A DNA stretch of 64,000 bases from positions 1-64,000 of the forward strand of contig NZ_BAJX01000009.1 of NCBI RefSeq assembly GCF_000613925.1, in the 5' to 3' direction. Both the position numbers and the translations under genes were made by a program. The notes beneath the pieces are model-generated. The model was not told the origin of the DNA and did not search any database. It was given only the letters and a program-made list of their open reading frames with translations. This document shows positions 1-8,481 of this stretch, piece by piece (within the stretch, counting starts at the first letter, position 1; each line of letters opens with the position of its first letter). This DNA comes from Prevotella histicola JCM 15637 = DNF00424 (GTDB taxonomy: Bacteria > Bacteroidota > Bacteroidia > Bacteroidales > Bacteroidaceae).

Positions 1-2
1 TA

Positions 3-59
3 TATAAGGGTATGGCTATCGGCATTGTATCCATATTTATGGCTGTTAGCATACGTTAA
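3..59 (+). CDS. C-terminal tail of an upstream membrane protein (partial)
   Basis: The window opens inside a reading frame that ends in TAA at 57-59. The last 18 residues are hydrophobic (ending MAVSIR) and use the common codons of this genome (GGT, ATC, GCT, CGT). A terminator hairpin starts 25 bases later, which supports a real gene end here. Another frame stays open to 76-78 but uses rarer codons (AGG, CTA, TCG). The family cannot be identified from so short a piece. Confidence 0.4.
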   Translation, partial: YKGMAIGIVSIFMAVSIR

Positions 60-83
60 ACCTCTTGCTATTAAGTAAAATTT

Positions 84-117
84 AAGGTTGAATCCTGAGT
101 GAGGGATTCAACCTTTC
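84..117 (+). terminator. Rho-independent terminator of the upstream gene
   Basis: A perfect 12-bp stem (AAGGTTGAATCC at 84-95 with GGATTCAACCTT at 104-115) closes an 8-nt loop. The A/T at the stem base lets it work in either direction. It follows the frame ending at 59. Confidence 0.7.
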
Positions 118-199
118 AAATGTCCATTACATCCTTATGACAATAAGGAAAGATTAACTTTTCTGCAGTTACACTCTTTGGTATTGCATAGTTCATTGT

Positions 200-917
200 T
201 ACTCTAAAACCCTAACATAGTTTTTGTTTTTAGTTGCTGTCACTTTTAACATTTCGCATAAACGGCTTGTTATCAATGCATTGTGAAATGGGGAGGAGTG
301 ACAGAAGTGACAGGAAAATTGTAAAGCGGTTGTTTTTATGGTGTTGTTATAATAATGCAGGGGGAGAAGTACTTGCTTGTTATGAAAAAGAAAAGGGCAT
401 AAGAAAGGTTGTAATAAAGATTCATAAATTGAAAATAGTAGGTGGACTTTGACACGGTAAAAGATGCCTTTTTGCATGGTAAAAGATGCTCTTTTGAGGT
501 GTGGAAGACGCCCTTTTGCACGGTAAAAGGGCGTCTTTTAGAACGGCATTTGTAAGTCTTTGATAGAGAATGGTATACAAGTCTGAAAGCTTTGCATAAC
601 TCCTGATTTTGTGAACTTGTAACTATCGCTTCTTGTAAACATATTTCTGATTAGTCCGTAATGGTGCGGTGGTATACGTCGGGGCGGATAATCTTACGAG
701 GATCTGCGCTAGAGTGCTTTACCATGAGCAGGCATATCCCATAACTATCAGCTCCCCTTTTCCACCCAAGAACAAAAGCCTACCGTATACCATTTCTGAT
801 TTTGCTGTCATTTCTGTCACTCTTCCTTTGCTTTTAACCATCTGTATATAAGCTGATTACACAAAGTGTTAAAAGTGACAGCAACTAAAAACAAAACTTA
901 ATTAGGGTTTTTGAAGT
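200..917. repeat. Long inverted-repeat element (MITE-like) without a gene
   Basis: Positions 222-251 are the exact reverse complement of 867-896 (30 of 30 bases), and the similarity continues imperfectly outward to about 200 and 917. A second, inner inverted pair lies at about 294-320 and 800-826 and contains the repeated word GTGACAG. The enclosed DNA has no convincing ORF; short open frames there lack the local codon use. It does contain a 22-bp repeat module (448-580). The layout resembles a non-autonomous mobile element, but no target duplication was identified. The 1.1 kb between the terminator at 117 and the dps promoter holds nothing else I can name. Confidence 0.6.
448..580 (+). repeat. 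22-bp repeat module copy 1 (four units plus hairpin)
   Basis: Four contiguous 22-bp units occupy 448-469, 470-491, 492-513 and 514-535. Each reads as a T tract, seven bases, an A tract and seven bases; the third unit is the most degenerate. After TTTT at 536 and a 13-nt linker comes a small hairpin, TTGTA (550-554) pairing with TACAA (576-580), with TTTGATAGA in its loop. The same arrangement occurs at 15115-15255, 22135-22265 and 50611-50744. This copy lies inside the inverted-repeat element, upstream of dps and in the same orientation. Confidence 0.75.
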
Positions 918-1148
918 AATAATGTGAGGTATATTTTTATTATGTTTTATATCCATAATATGGGAGAGGTGATACAACTTCAAAATAAAGATAGTGGAGT
1001 AAGATAGTGAGAAAGTTATAGGAGAGGAAATATCTATGAAGTAAAAAACACTCTTTGTTCTTATTTCTTTTAATGTTTATATAGTGTTGATAATCAATGT
1101 GATTTGTTGTTTTATAGATAGAATCAATATTACTATAGATTTTATCTA

Positions 1149-1179
1149 TTGGAAGCTGATACAGCAAGTTGTACCTTTG
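1149..1179 (+). promoter_or_regulatory. Promoter of dps
   Basis: TTG at 1149-1151 and TACCTTTG at 1172-1179 are separated by 20 bp, matching the Bacteroidota -33/-7 promoter pattern. The dps start codon is 45 bp further on. No peroxide-regulator operator was recognised. Confidence 0.65.
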
Positions 1180-1224
1180 CATCAGAAAACAAATAGATAA
1201 CAACATTTAATAAGGAAAAAGATT

Positions 1225-1737
1225 ATGAAGAATTTAGAAATTATTGGTTTAGACGAGAGTAAGGTAAATAAGGTTAAGGATGCACTTGCACAGTTGTTGG
1301 CAGATTATCAGATTTATTATACCAACCTCCGTAATCTTCATTGGAATGTAAAGGGTCATAAGTTCTTTACAATGCACTCTAAGTATGAGGAGTTATATAA
1401 TGAGGCTGCAGCTCATGTCGATGAGATAGCAGAGCGTATTCTACAGTTGGGTGCTCATCCAGAGAGCAGATACAGTGAGTATTTGAAAGTTGCGACCATC
1501 AAGGAGATTGACGGTGTTGTTGGTGGTAGAGAGTCAATAGAGCTTCTTCTTGAGTATTTCAAGAATCTCATTTCTCAGGAGCGTGCCCTTATTGATTTGG
1601 CAGGTGATGCCCATGATGATGTTACAGCAGACCTGATGACAGGTTATTTGGCATCACAGGAGAAGAATGTTTGGATGCTTCTTGCTTATGCTCAACATAA
1701 GCATCATGATGATAGTTGCTGCTGCGAGACAAAGTAA
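1225..1737 (+). CDS. dps: Dps-family ferritin-like DNA protection protein
   Basis: This 170-residue protein has the length and four-helix layout of Dps miniferritins, which oxidise and store iron with peroxide and protect DNA in starved or oxidatively stressed cells. The ferroxidase ligands typical of the family are visible: H39 in LHWNVKG, H51, and the DxxxE pair D66/E70 in VDEIAER. The C-terminus is unusual: it ends HKHHDDSCCCETK, a His/Cys-rich tail that might bind metal (inference). It is a single-gene unit with its own promoter at 1149-1179 and a terminator at 1764. Start chosen at the first ATG after the promoter. Confidence 0.93.
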   Translation: MKNLEIIGLDESKVNKVKDALAQLLADYQIYYTNLRNLHWNVKGHKFFTMHSKYEELYNEAAAHVDEIAERILQLGAHPESRYSEYLKVATIKEIDGVVGGRESIELLLEYFKNLISQERALIDLAGDAHDDVTADLMTGYLASQEKNVWMLLAYAQHKHHDDSCCCETK

Positions 1738-1763
1738 GTAACAGTTTTCTAGTTTGATATTTA

Positions 1764-1797
1764 AGGGGGCTGTATCCATTGGATATAGTCCTCTTTT
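1764..1797 (+). terminator. Terminator after dps
   Basis: A G-rich arm followed by CTGTATCC pairs, with one or two mismatches, with GGATATAGTCCTC across a 3-base loop, and TTTTT follows. It is 27 bases past the dps stop. Confidence 0.7.
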
Positions 1798-1956
1798 TAT
1801 GTTTATGCCTTAAGTTCTTCAGTTTATCAGCCTTTTCATTCCTTGATTTGTGAAGATAGGCTGAAGGATGTGTTTTAAATCTATATAGTCTTTCCGTATA
1901 ATTGTTTTTAGTTTAAGGAAAATATATTAACTTTGTCGGTCACATTATATTATTAT

Positions 1957-2565
1957 ATGGTATATTTCATTAAACGATCTATCGTATGGCTGAGACGTAT
2001 CCGGTATTCCCGAGGGTTTGGAGTACATTCTCCTTGGGCATATAAGTTTATTCGTTATGTTATTAATGAGCATTATCCATATTATAAATACAACGATCTG
2101 GAAGAACTTGTTTACGGTTTAGACAGGCGAACCCGCAAGTTATGCAAGTTATACTTTCGTCTTGTAAATTACCTGCAACCAGATTTCTTTCTTGATTTCT
2201 TCCCTTCCTCTCCTTGTTATAGGTTTTATGTTACGGCAGCTTGTAAGAAGGTTTCCTATCATCAAATCAACCATGATTTTTCGTTTGATGACGTTAATGA
2301 TAAGGAACACTTAGCAACCAAATGCTGTGTAGCTCATATTCCCCTGACGAATAATTATCAAGACTCCGTTGATTGCGTATTAAATAACCTTTCCTCAGAT
2401 TCTGTTTTAGTATTGGAAGGTATTAAGAAAGACAAGGATACCAATCTCTTTTGGAAGAAACTTATAAAGGATTCACGTGTTGGGGTAACTTTTGACTTGT
2501 ACTACTGTGGTATTGTATTCCTGAAGACAAACATGACAAAGCAGAATTATATAGTTAATTATTAA
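1957..2565 (+). CDS. Conserved hypothetical protein next to cobalamin adenosyltransferase
   Basis: The protein has 202 residues from ATG at 1957; a TTG eight codons earlier is open but less likely. The N-terminus is basic with a GFGVHSPWAYKFI stretch. The middle (LQPDFFLDFFPSS) and the later VDCVLNNLSSDSVLVLEGIKKD could fit a degenerate class I methyltransferase-like Rossmann fold, but no clear SAM-binding glycine motif is present, so I do not assign an activity. No signal peptide is evident. The stop is two bases before the next start, so it is very probably co-transcribed with the adenosyltransferase gene. Confidence 0.75.
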   Translation: MVYFIKRSIVWLRRIRYSRGFGVHSPWAYKFIRYVINEHYPYYKYNDLEELVYGLDRRTRKLCKLYFRLVNYLQPDFFLDFFPSSPCYRFYVTAACKKVSYHQINHDFSFDDVNDKEHLATKCCVAHIPLTNNYQDSVDCVLNNLSSDSVLVLEGIKKDKDTNLFWKKLIKDSRVGVTFDLYYCGIVFLKTNMTKQNYIVNY

Positions 2566-2567
2566 AG

Positions 2568-3131
2568 ATGAAGATATATACGAAGAATGGGGATAAGGGT
2601 ACAACGTCATTATGTGGTGGACATCGCGTTGCGAAAGATGATTTGCGCGTAGAAGCATACGGAACTATTGATGAGTTGAACGCCCATCTTGGTTTGTTGA
2701 TATCCTTTTTGAACCAAGACCGTAACCTTCATTTTACTTCACTAATACATTCCTTAGAGCATTTGCAGGAAAACTTGTTCGTGATCGGTTCTGTGTTGTC
2801 TACCTATACGGAAACAGATCAAACACTGCCTGTTATTGCGAAGCATATTTCAGAAATGGAAGACTCCATTGATTCCTGGACAGCAGAGATTCCACCTCAA
2901 AGCTCTTTTATACTTCCGGGTGGTACGGTTTCGGCAGCACAATGCCATGTTTGCCGGACTGTTTGTCGCCGTGCAGAAAGACGGATTATCTCATTATCTC
3001 ATCATGTTTTGCTATCTCCCGATATCTTATCCTTTATGAACAGGTTGTCAGATTACTTCTTTGTTTTGTCACGTTATTTAAACATAAAGGCGAATGAGTG
3101 TGAAAAAAGATGGGAAAATACTTGCAAATAA
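2568..3131 (+). CDS. ATP:cob(I)alamin adenosyltransferase, PduO type
   Basis: This 187-residue cytoplasmic enzyme would transfer the adenosyl group of ATP to cob(I)alamin or a corrinoid precursor, giving coenzyme B12. The N-terminal TKNGDKGTTSLCGG signature (residues 4-17) and VEAYGTIDELNAHLG segment are characteristic of PduO-type trimeric enzymes, and the CRTVCRRAERR stretch near residue 140 supplies the conserved Arg/Glu residues of the ATP site. Length is normal for the family. It lies two bases downstream of the hypothetical gene and ends shortly before the promoter of the DUF2795 gene. B12 synthesis genes are not otherwise present here, so it may serve salvage. Confidence 0.92.
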   Translation: MKIYTKNGDKGTTSLCGGHRVAKDDLRVEAYGTIDELNAHLGLLISFLNQDRNLHFTSLIHSLEHLQENLFVIGSVLSTYTETDQTLPVIAKHISEMEDSIDSWTAEIPPQSSFILPGGTVSAAQCHVCRTVCRRAERRIISLSHHVLLSPDILSFMNRLSDYFFVLSRYLNIKANECEKRWENTCK

Positions 3132-3143
3132 AAAATAAAATAT

Positions 3144-3151
3144 TACTTTTG
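3144..3151 (+). promoter_or_regulatory. Promoter -7 box of the DUF2795 gene
   Basis: TACTTTTG matches the Bacteroidota -7 consensus TAnnTTTG and lies 34 bp before the start codon at 3185. No clear TTG element is seen at the -33 position. Confidence 0.5.
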
Positions 3152-3184
3152 CACGCAATTAGAAACGTGTAAAAAAACAAGAAT

Positions 3185-3406
3185 ATGTATTGGACTTTGG
3201 AATTGGCCTCTAAGCTTGAAGATGCTCCATGGCCTGCAACAAAAGACGAGTTGATAGATTATGCAATGAGGTCAGGTGCACCTCTTGAAGTTCTTGAGAA
3301 CCTACAGGAGATTGAGGATGAAGGAGAGGTCTATGATAGTATAGAAGATATATGGCCTGATTACCCTTCAAAAGATGATTTCTTATGGAATGAAGATGAG
3401 TATTAG
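3185..3406 (+). CDS. DUF2795 domain-containing small acidic protein
   Basis: A 73-residue, strongly acidic protein (MYWTLELASKLEDAPWPATK at the N-terminus) of the small DUF2795-type family common in Bacteroidota. A WPATKDELIDYA segment followed by a short helix and an Asp/Glu-rich tail is the whole protein. No catalytic motif or signal peptide is seen, and its role is unknown. It has its own promoter (3144-3151) and a strong terminator (3421-3463), so it is monocistronic. Confidence 0.85.
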   Translation: MYWTLELASKLEDAPWPATKDELIDYAMRSGAPLEVLENLQEIEDEGEVYDSIEDIWPDYPSKDDFLWNEDEY

Positions 3407-3420
3407 GTCACTAAAAAATT

Positions 3421-3463
3421 AAAAAGGTCACTTACATTATAATATATGTGAGTGACCTTTTTT
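3421..3463 (+). terminator. Terminator after the DUF2795 gene
   Basis: AAAGGTCACTTACAT pairs with ATGTGAGTGACCTTT across a short AT-rich loop, and T residues follow. The A-rich 5' arm could make it bidirectional. Confidence 0.85.
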
Positions 3464-3505
3464 ATTTATGTAACAATAAATTGATGTACTCTTCGTTATA
3501 GAGTC

Positions 3506-4444
3506 GTGTTTAAACGCTTATGTATTATATTCAGCTTTTCTGTTCTGGTAGGGTTACCTGCCATGGCACAGTATGATCCGTCCTATAGTCATTATTGGGC
3601 GATGGAGCCTTCTTTCAACCCAGCATCAGTGGGAAAGGATAATAAGTTGAATGTCGTTGGTGCCTATGCACTTGACTTTGCAGGTTATGAGCATAATCCT
3701 AATACCTTCTATGTTGGTGCTGATATGCCACTTTATTTTATGAAGCAGTATCATGGAGTTGGTGTTTCAATCTTAAATGATAAGATAGGTGCTTTTACTC
3801 ACCAGCGTGTTGCAGGTCAATATGCTTTTCGTCATTCCTTATGGGGTGGTATGGTTTCTGCAGGAGTCCAACTCGGTATGCTCTTTGAGAAGTTTGATGG
3901 GAGTAAGTTGGATGCGGAAGACATGAGTGACCCTGCACTTGCCAATGCCGAATTAAGTGGTAACAGCCTTGACATGGGTCTTGGCTTCTATTATTTACGT
4001 AAGAACTGGTATGTCGGTGCATCAGTCCAGCACCTTAATTCTCCACGGATAGAATTGGGTGAAAAGAATGAATTACAGATAGATAAGACTTATTATTTAA
4101 CAGGTGGATACAATATTAAGTTAAGGAATCCGTTTTTAAGCATACCGACTTCCGTATTAGCCAGGTATGATGGAAGGACTTATCGGGCAGATATTACGGC
4201 GCGTTTGGTATATACGAATGATAAGAAAGTTCTTTACGGAGGAGTTTCTTATAGTCCCACGAACTCCGTTACAGCTTATATTGGTGGTACTTTCCACGGA
4301 ATCAATGTAGGTTATAGTTATGAGATGTATACGGGAACTACAGCATTTGGTAACGGTAGCCACGAGTTGTTCGTTAGTTATCAGACCGATATAAACCTCC
4401 AAAAGAAAGGACGTAACAAGCATAAGAGTGTTAGATTTCTGTAG
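3506..4444 (+). CDS. porP: Type IX secretion outer-membrane protein, PorP/SprF family
   Basis: The 312-residue protein begins with a signal peptide (hydrophobic run ending LPAMA, cleavage before QYDPSY) and continues as a beta-rich outer-membrane protein with the N-terminal pattern SHYWAMEPSFNPASVG typical of PorP/SprF. Members help the type IX secretion system and often anchor cargo. The only start giving an intact signal peptide is GTG at 3506; an in-frame TGA lies at 3482-3484. It heads the gldKLMN operon, eight bases before gldK. A fold family of this kind also has paralogs outside the core system, but position argues for the core member. Confidence 0.9.
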   Translation: MFKRLCIIFSFSVLVGLPAMAQYDPSYSHYWAMEPSFNPASVGKDNKLNVVGAYALDFAGYEHNPNTFYVGADMPLYFMKQYHGVGVSILNDKIGAFTHQRVAGQYAFRHSLWGGMVSAGVQLGMLFEKFDGSKLDAEDMSDPALANAELSGNSLDMGLGFYYLRKNWYVGASVQHLNSPRIELGEKNELQIDKTYYLTGGYNIKLRNPFLSIPTSVLARYDGRTYRADITARLVYTNDKKVLYGGVSYSPTNSVTAYIGGTFHGINVGYSYEMYTGTTAFGNGSHELFVSYQTDINLQKKGRNKHKSVRFL

Positions 4445-4452
4445 AAATATTT

Positions 4453-5936
4453 ATGAAAATGAGAAAAAATATAATTACCATTTGTCTTAGTGCAGCTTTC
4501 TTAGCTACACTTACGGGATGTTTTGCTGGTAAGTCTGCTTCAACATCAGGGCGTGGTGGTGAAGTTACTGGCGTTGGTGGGGGAAAAGGCTTTCGTGAAC
4601 CCACTCCTTACGGTATGACACTTGTTAAGCGTGGCTGGTTGAGAATGGGATTGGAGAAGCAAGACTCACTTTGGGGAAAGAAAACTCCTGTGAAGGATAT
4701 TTCTGTAGATGGCTTCTGGATGGATGAGACAGAAGTTACGAATTCAGAGTATAAGCAGTTTGTTGAATGGGTTAAGGATTCTATTCTTCGAACCCGTTTG
4801 GCTGATCCTGCCTATGGTGGTGATGAAACTTACATGATAACAGAAGATAAGAACGGTGATCCTGTTACTCCACATCTTAATTGGGCTAAACGCTTACCTC
4901 GCAAGCCTAACGAAGATGAGCAGCGTGCTTTTGAAAGCCTTTATGTAACAAATCCTGTTACTGGAGAGAAGAGCTTAGATGCTAAGCAGATGAATTATCG
5001 TTATGAGATCTACGACTATACTGCAGCAGCCTTACGTCGAAATCGTATGAATCCTCAGGATCGTAATCTTAATACAGATCTTACAGTAGATCCAAATGAG
5101 GTTGTTATGATCTCAAAAGATACGGCTTATGTTGATGATAGAGGCGTAATTCATAATGAAACCATCAATCGTCCTTTAACCGGACCATGGGATTTCCTTA
5201 ATACTTATATCGTAAATATCTATCCAGATACTACTTGTTGGGTTAATGATTTCCGTAATTCGGATAATGAGATTTATCTTCGGAACTATTTCAGTAACCC
5301 TACGTATAATGACTATCCTGTAGTGGGTGTTACCTGGGAGCAGGCGAATGCTTTCTGTGCATGGCGTACAGAATATCTTCTTAAAGGCTTAGGTCGGGAA
5401 GCACGTTATGTACAACGTTATCGTTTACCGACAGAGGCAGAGTGGGAGTATGCTGCTCGTGGCAAAAATCAGGATGAGTTCCCTTGGGATAATCAGAATG
5501 TAAAGAATGGTAATGGCTGTTTTTTTGCTAACTTTAAACCAGATCGTGGTAACTATACGAAGGATGGAAACCTCATAACCAGTAAGGTCGGGATTTACGG
5601 TGCCAACACCAATGGCTCTATGATATGGCAGGTAATGTAGCAGAGTGGACCAGTACGATTTATACGGAAGCTGGTGTTGATGCCATGAATGATTTTAATC
5701 CTCAGTTAGATTACAAAGCAGCAAGAGAGGATCCTTATCGTTTAAAGAAGAAGAGTGTTCGTGGAGGTAGTTGGAAAGATCCAGAAAGCTATATCCGCAG
5801 CGCATGGCGTACTTGGGAATATCAGAATCAGCCACGTAGCTATATCGGATTCCGTTGTGTCCGTAGCTTAGCAAGCTCATCGAGCGAGGCTGCTAAAGAG
5901 AATAAGAAAAGTAGTAAGAAAAAGAGAAGATCATGA
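4453..5936 (+). pseudogene. gldK: Type IX secretion lipoprotein GldK/PorK, broken by a one-base frameshift
   Basis: GldK is an outer-membrane lipoprotein that forms the periplasmic ring of the type IX secretion system with GldN. A lipobox (LTGC, C23) and formylglycine-generating-enzyme-like segments are present: DGFWMDETEVTNSEY, YPVVGVTWEQANAFC, RLPTEAEWEYAARG, then GNVAEWTS and VRGGSW. The last two lie in another frame. The first frame runs to a TAG at 5638-5640; the second carries the rest to 5936. Restoring one C at about 5614-5617 (GGCTC to GGCCTC) rebuilds GLYDMAGNVAEW and a protein of about 494 residues. No slippery heptamer suggests programmed shifting. GldK is required for secretion in studied species, so a sequence error or very recent mutation is likely. 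Confidence 0.9.
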
Positions 5937-6730
5937 CACAATACAGTAAATATAACATAGTCTACCGTCTGCAGAAGTGGATGGATAGCGTTCCTGGACA
6001 GACTTTCTTGAATTATGGTTATAGTTGGGGTGCGTCTGTCGTTATCCTTGGTGCATTGTTCAAATTGACACACTTGCCAGGAGCTAATATTATGCTTTAT
6101 TTTGGTATGGGTACAGAGGTTATTGTATTCTTCCTCTCAGCTTTTGACCGTCCGTTTGATAAGACTGATGATGGTCGTGACCTTCCAACACATATCACTG
6201 ATGAGTATCTTGATGGTACAGAGTCAGAAGCAGGGACAGCAGAACATCATACTGTTACTGTTCCTTCAGCTGCAGAAGTTGCAGAGACGGTTCAACGTAC
6301 AATGCCTTCAGCTGATGATATTGCAGCAGCTGTGGTTGGACAACAGAGTAAAGCCATTGCTGATGCACAGCAGCAGACCCCAGAAATGGTAGAGGCACAA
6401 ACCAATTATGTCTCAGCTTTGCAGAACTTAACGGAGATGTTAGGTAAAGTCAATGACCAGAGTCAGCGCCTTACTCGTGATAGTGAGGAGATGGAGAACC
6501 TAAACCGTACCCTTACAGGTATTGCAAAGGTTTATGAAATGCAACTTAAAGGGGCTAGTCAGCAGATTGGTACTATAGATCAGATCAATGAGCAGACGCG
6601 TAAAATGGCGCAGCAGATAGAGCAGCTTAACAAGATTTATGCGCGTATGATAGAAGCAATGACTGTAAATATGCGTGGTGTTGCGGCACCTGGTGTAGCT
6701 CCACAGCAGTCTGCTCCTGAAAACTTATAA
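5933..6730 (+). CDS. gldL: Type IX secretion motor protein GldL/PorL
   Basis: GldL forms, with GldM, the inner-membrane proton-driven motor of type IX secretion. The 265-residue protein has two transmembrane helices within residues 25-71 (around ASVVILGALF and YFGMGTEVIVFFLSAF). E62 sits inside the second helix, as expected of the proton-path glutamate of the family. A long cytoplasmic part (about 120-250) is Gln/Glu-rich and coiled-coil-like. Its ATG overlaps the gldK stop (ATGA at 5933-5936), implying translational coupling to the frameshifted gldK, so a real frameshift upstream could reduce its translation. Confidence 0.95.
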   Translation: MTQYSKYNIVYRLQKWMDSVPGQTFLNYGYSWGASVVILGALFKLTHLPGANIMLYFGMGTEVIVFFLSAFDRPFDKTDDGRDLPTHITDEYLDGTESEAGTAEHHTVTVPSAAEVAETVQRTMPSADDIAAAVVGQQSKAIADAQQQTPEMVEAQTNYVSALQNLTEMLGKVNDQSQRLTRDSEEMENLNRTLTGIAKVYEMQLKGASQQIGTIDQINEQTRKMAQQIEQLNKIYARMIEAMTVNMRGVAAPGVAPQQSAPENL

Positions 6731-6794
6731 TGTGTTTACGGTTGGTGAGTAGGCGTAGTAGTTTCCTCTCCACATACAAAGAATAATAGAATTA

Positions 6795-8384
6795 ATGGCT
6801 ATTAAGAAGAGAAAGATTTCCCCTCGCCAGAAGATGATTAACTTAATGTATGTCGTCCTCATGGCAATGTTGGCTTTGAATATCTCAACGGAGGTACTCA
6901 ATGGCTTCTCTGTTGTTGAGGAGAGTCTCAATCGCACTACGGGAAATTCATCTAAAGAGAACGAAGCGATCTTCGGTGAGCTTGACCAAATGATGCGTAA
7001 GAACCCTCAGAAGGTTAAGCAATGGTTCATGATGGCATCAACAGTGAGGGAGATGAGTGATTCTCTCTATAATTATGCACAGTCATTAAAGGTTGCAATT
7101 GTTCGTGAAGCAGATGGTCCAGATGGGGATCCTCAGAAGATAGAAGGTAAGGATAACATAGAGGCTGCAAGCTACGTGATGCTGAATCCTGGCACCGGGC
7201 AAGGGCATAAGCTCTATGAAGCCATCAACAGTTATCGCTCTCGTATTCTTCAGTTTGTTACTGATTCTCGTCAGAAGAAGATTATTGCCAGCAACCTTTC
7301 AACTGCTGTTCCTTCTCATTCAATGGGTAAGAATTGGGAAGAATACATGTTTGAGAACATGCCAACGGCTGCTGCTGTCACGCTTTTGTCTAAACTTCAG
7401 AGTGACGTTCGCTACGCAGAAGGTGAAGTCCTCCATACTTTAGTAGCTAATGTCGGTCTGAAAGATATACGTGTGAATAAGCTGCAGGCTTTTGTTGTCC
7501 CAAGTCAGACGCGTCTTTATCCTGGTGAGACAATGACAGCCCAGATGTTTATGGGTGCAGTTGACTCTACCCAGCAACCTCAGGTTTATGTCAATGGACA
7601 GCTTATTCAAGGCAATAAGATAACTGTCAAGGCAGGTTCTCCTGGTAAACATACTTTGAGTGGATATATCCTGATTAAGGATATGGCTGGAAATGTGCTG
7701 CGAAGGAACTTCTCACAGGACTATTGGGTCACTGGTGGACCACAGCCTAAGCGTTATATTAGTCCTGACGGTATGCAGAAGACACCTCCATTTGACGGCA
7801 TGGCAACGATTGCAGCCGATTTAATGAATGTGCTTTATGCTGGTTTCGACAATCCAATCACCATCAGTATTCCTAATACGTCACAACGAGATGTACAGGC
7901 AACGATGTCGGGCGGATCACTTATCGCACGAGGTGGTGGACATTTCGTAGCTCGTCCTTCCGCAGTAGGGCAGCCTGTTACTATTTCTGTTTCAGCTAAG
8001 GGACGTAAGATAGGAGAGTATAAGTTCCGTGTTCGTAAGTTACCTGACCCATCACCTTATATCGCTATGGGCGCTGACCGTTTCAAGAGCGGTCCACTTT
8101 CTAAAGGCGTACTCATGTCAGCACCGGGTATTCATGCCGCAATTGATGATGGTCTGCTTGATATTCCATTTACTGTAACCAGCTTCCGTGTTGTCTTCTT
8201 TGATAATATGGGCAATGCTGTTCCATTGTCAAGTAATGGTGCATCTTTCTCTGCTCAGCAGAAAGAACAGTTCCGTCAGTTAAGTCGTAATAAACGATTC
8301 TATATTACAAATGTCGTTGTCCATGGTCCAGACGGAACAACCCGAACACTTAATGGGCGTAACATGGAGGTCATCGTGAGATAG
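6795..8384 (+). CDS. gldM: Type IX secretion motor protein GldM/PorM
   Basis: GldM spans the periplasm and couples the GldL motor to the GldKN ring. The 529-residue protein shows a basic cytoplasmic start (KKRKISPRQKM), one transmembrane helix at about 14-32 (MINLMYVVLMAMLALNIS), a helical domain to about residue 220, then beta-rich periplasmic repeats with conserved patterns such as QAFVVPSQTRLYPGE and NPITISIP. Its length matches known GldM proteins. It follows gldL after 64 bp and precedes gldN by 97 bp; no terminator lies between, so one transcript is likely. Confidence 0.95.
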   Translation: MAIKKRKISPRQKMINLMYVVLMAMLALNISTEVLNGFSVVEESLNRTTGNSSKENEAIFGELDQMMRKNPQKVKQWFMMASTVREMSDSLYNYAQSLKVAIVREADGPDGDPQKIEGKDNIEAASYVMLNPGTGQGHKLYEAINSYRSRILQFVTDSRQKKIIASNLSTAVPSHSMGKNWEEYMFENMPTAAAVTLLSKLQSDVRYAEGEVLHTLVANVGLKDIRVNKLQAFVVPSQTRLYPGETMTAQMFMGAVDSTQQPQVYVNGQLIQGNKITVKAGSPGKHTLSGYILIKDMAGNVLRRNFSQDYWVTGGPQPKRYISPDGMQKTPPFDGMATIAADLMNVLYAGFDNPITISIPNTSQRDVQATMSGGSLIARGGGHFVARPSAVGQPVTISVSAKGRKIGEYKFRVRKLPDPSPYIAMGADRFKSGPLSKGVLMSAPGIHAAIDDGLLDIPFTVTSFRVVFFDNMGNAVPLSSNGASFSAQQKEQFRQLSRNKRFYITNVVVHGPDGTTRTLNGRNMEVIVR

Positions 8385-8481
8385 TAAATGAAGTTGAGAG
8401 GGGCTATAAGGGCAGATGAAATAAGCATAACACATCCCATGTAGTTCCTTTCTTCCTACGAAAAGAAAAAATAAAGAAGCA

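Noticed and set aside
669..851. 60-codon ORF in the gene-free region before dps
   Set aside because: Atypical codons, overlaps the inverted repeat of the element, no recognisable domain.
5611..5640. Programmed frameshift in gldK
   Set aside because: No slippery heptamer or downstream pseudoknot is apparent, and a one-base change in a C run suffices.
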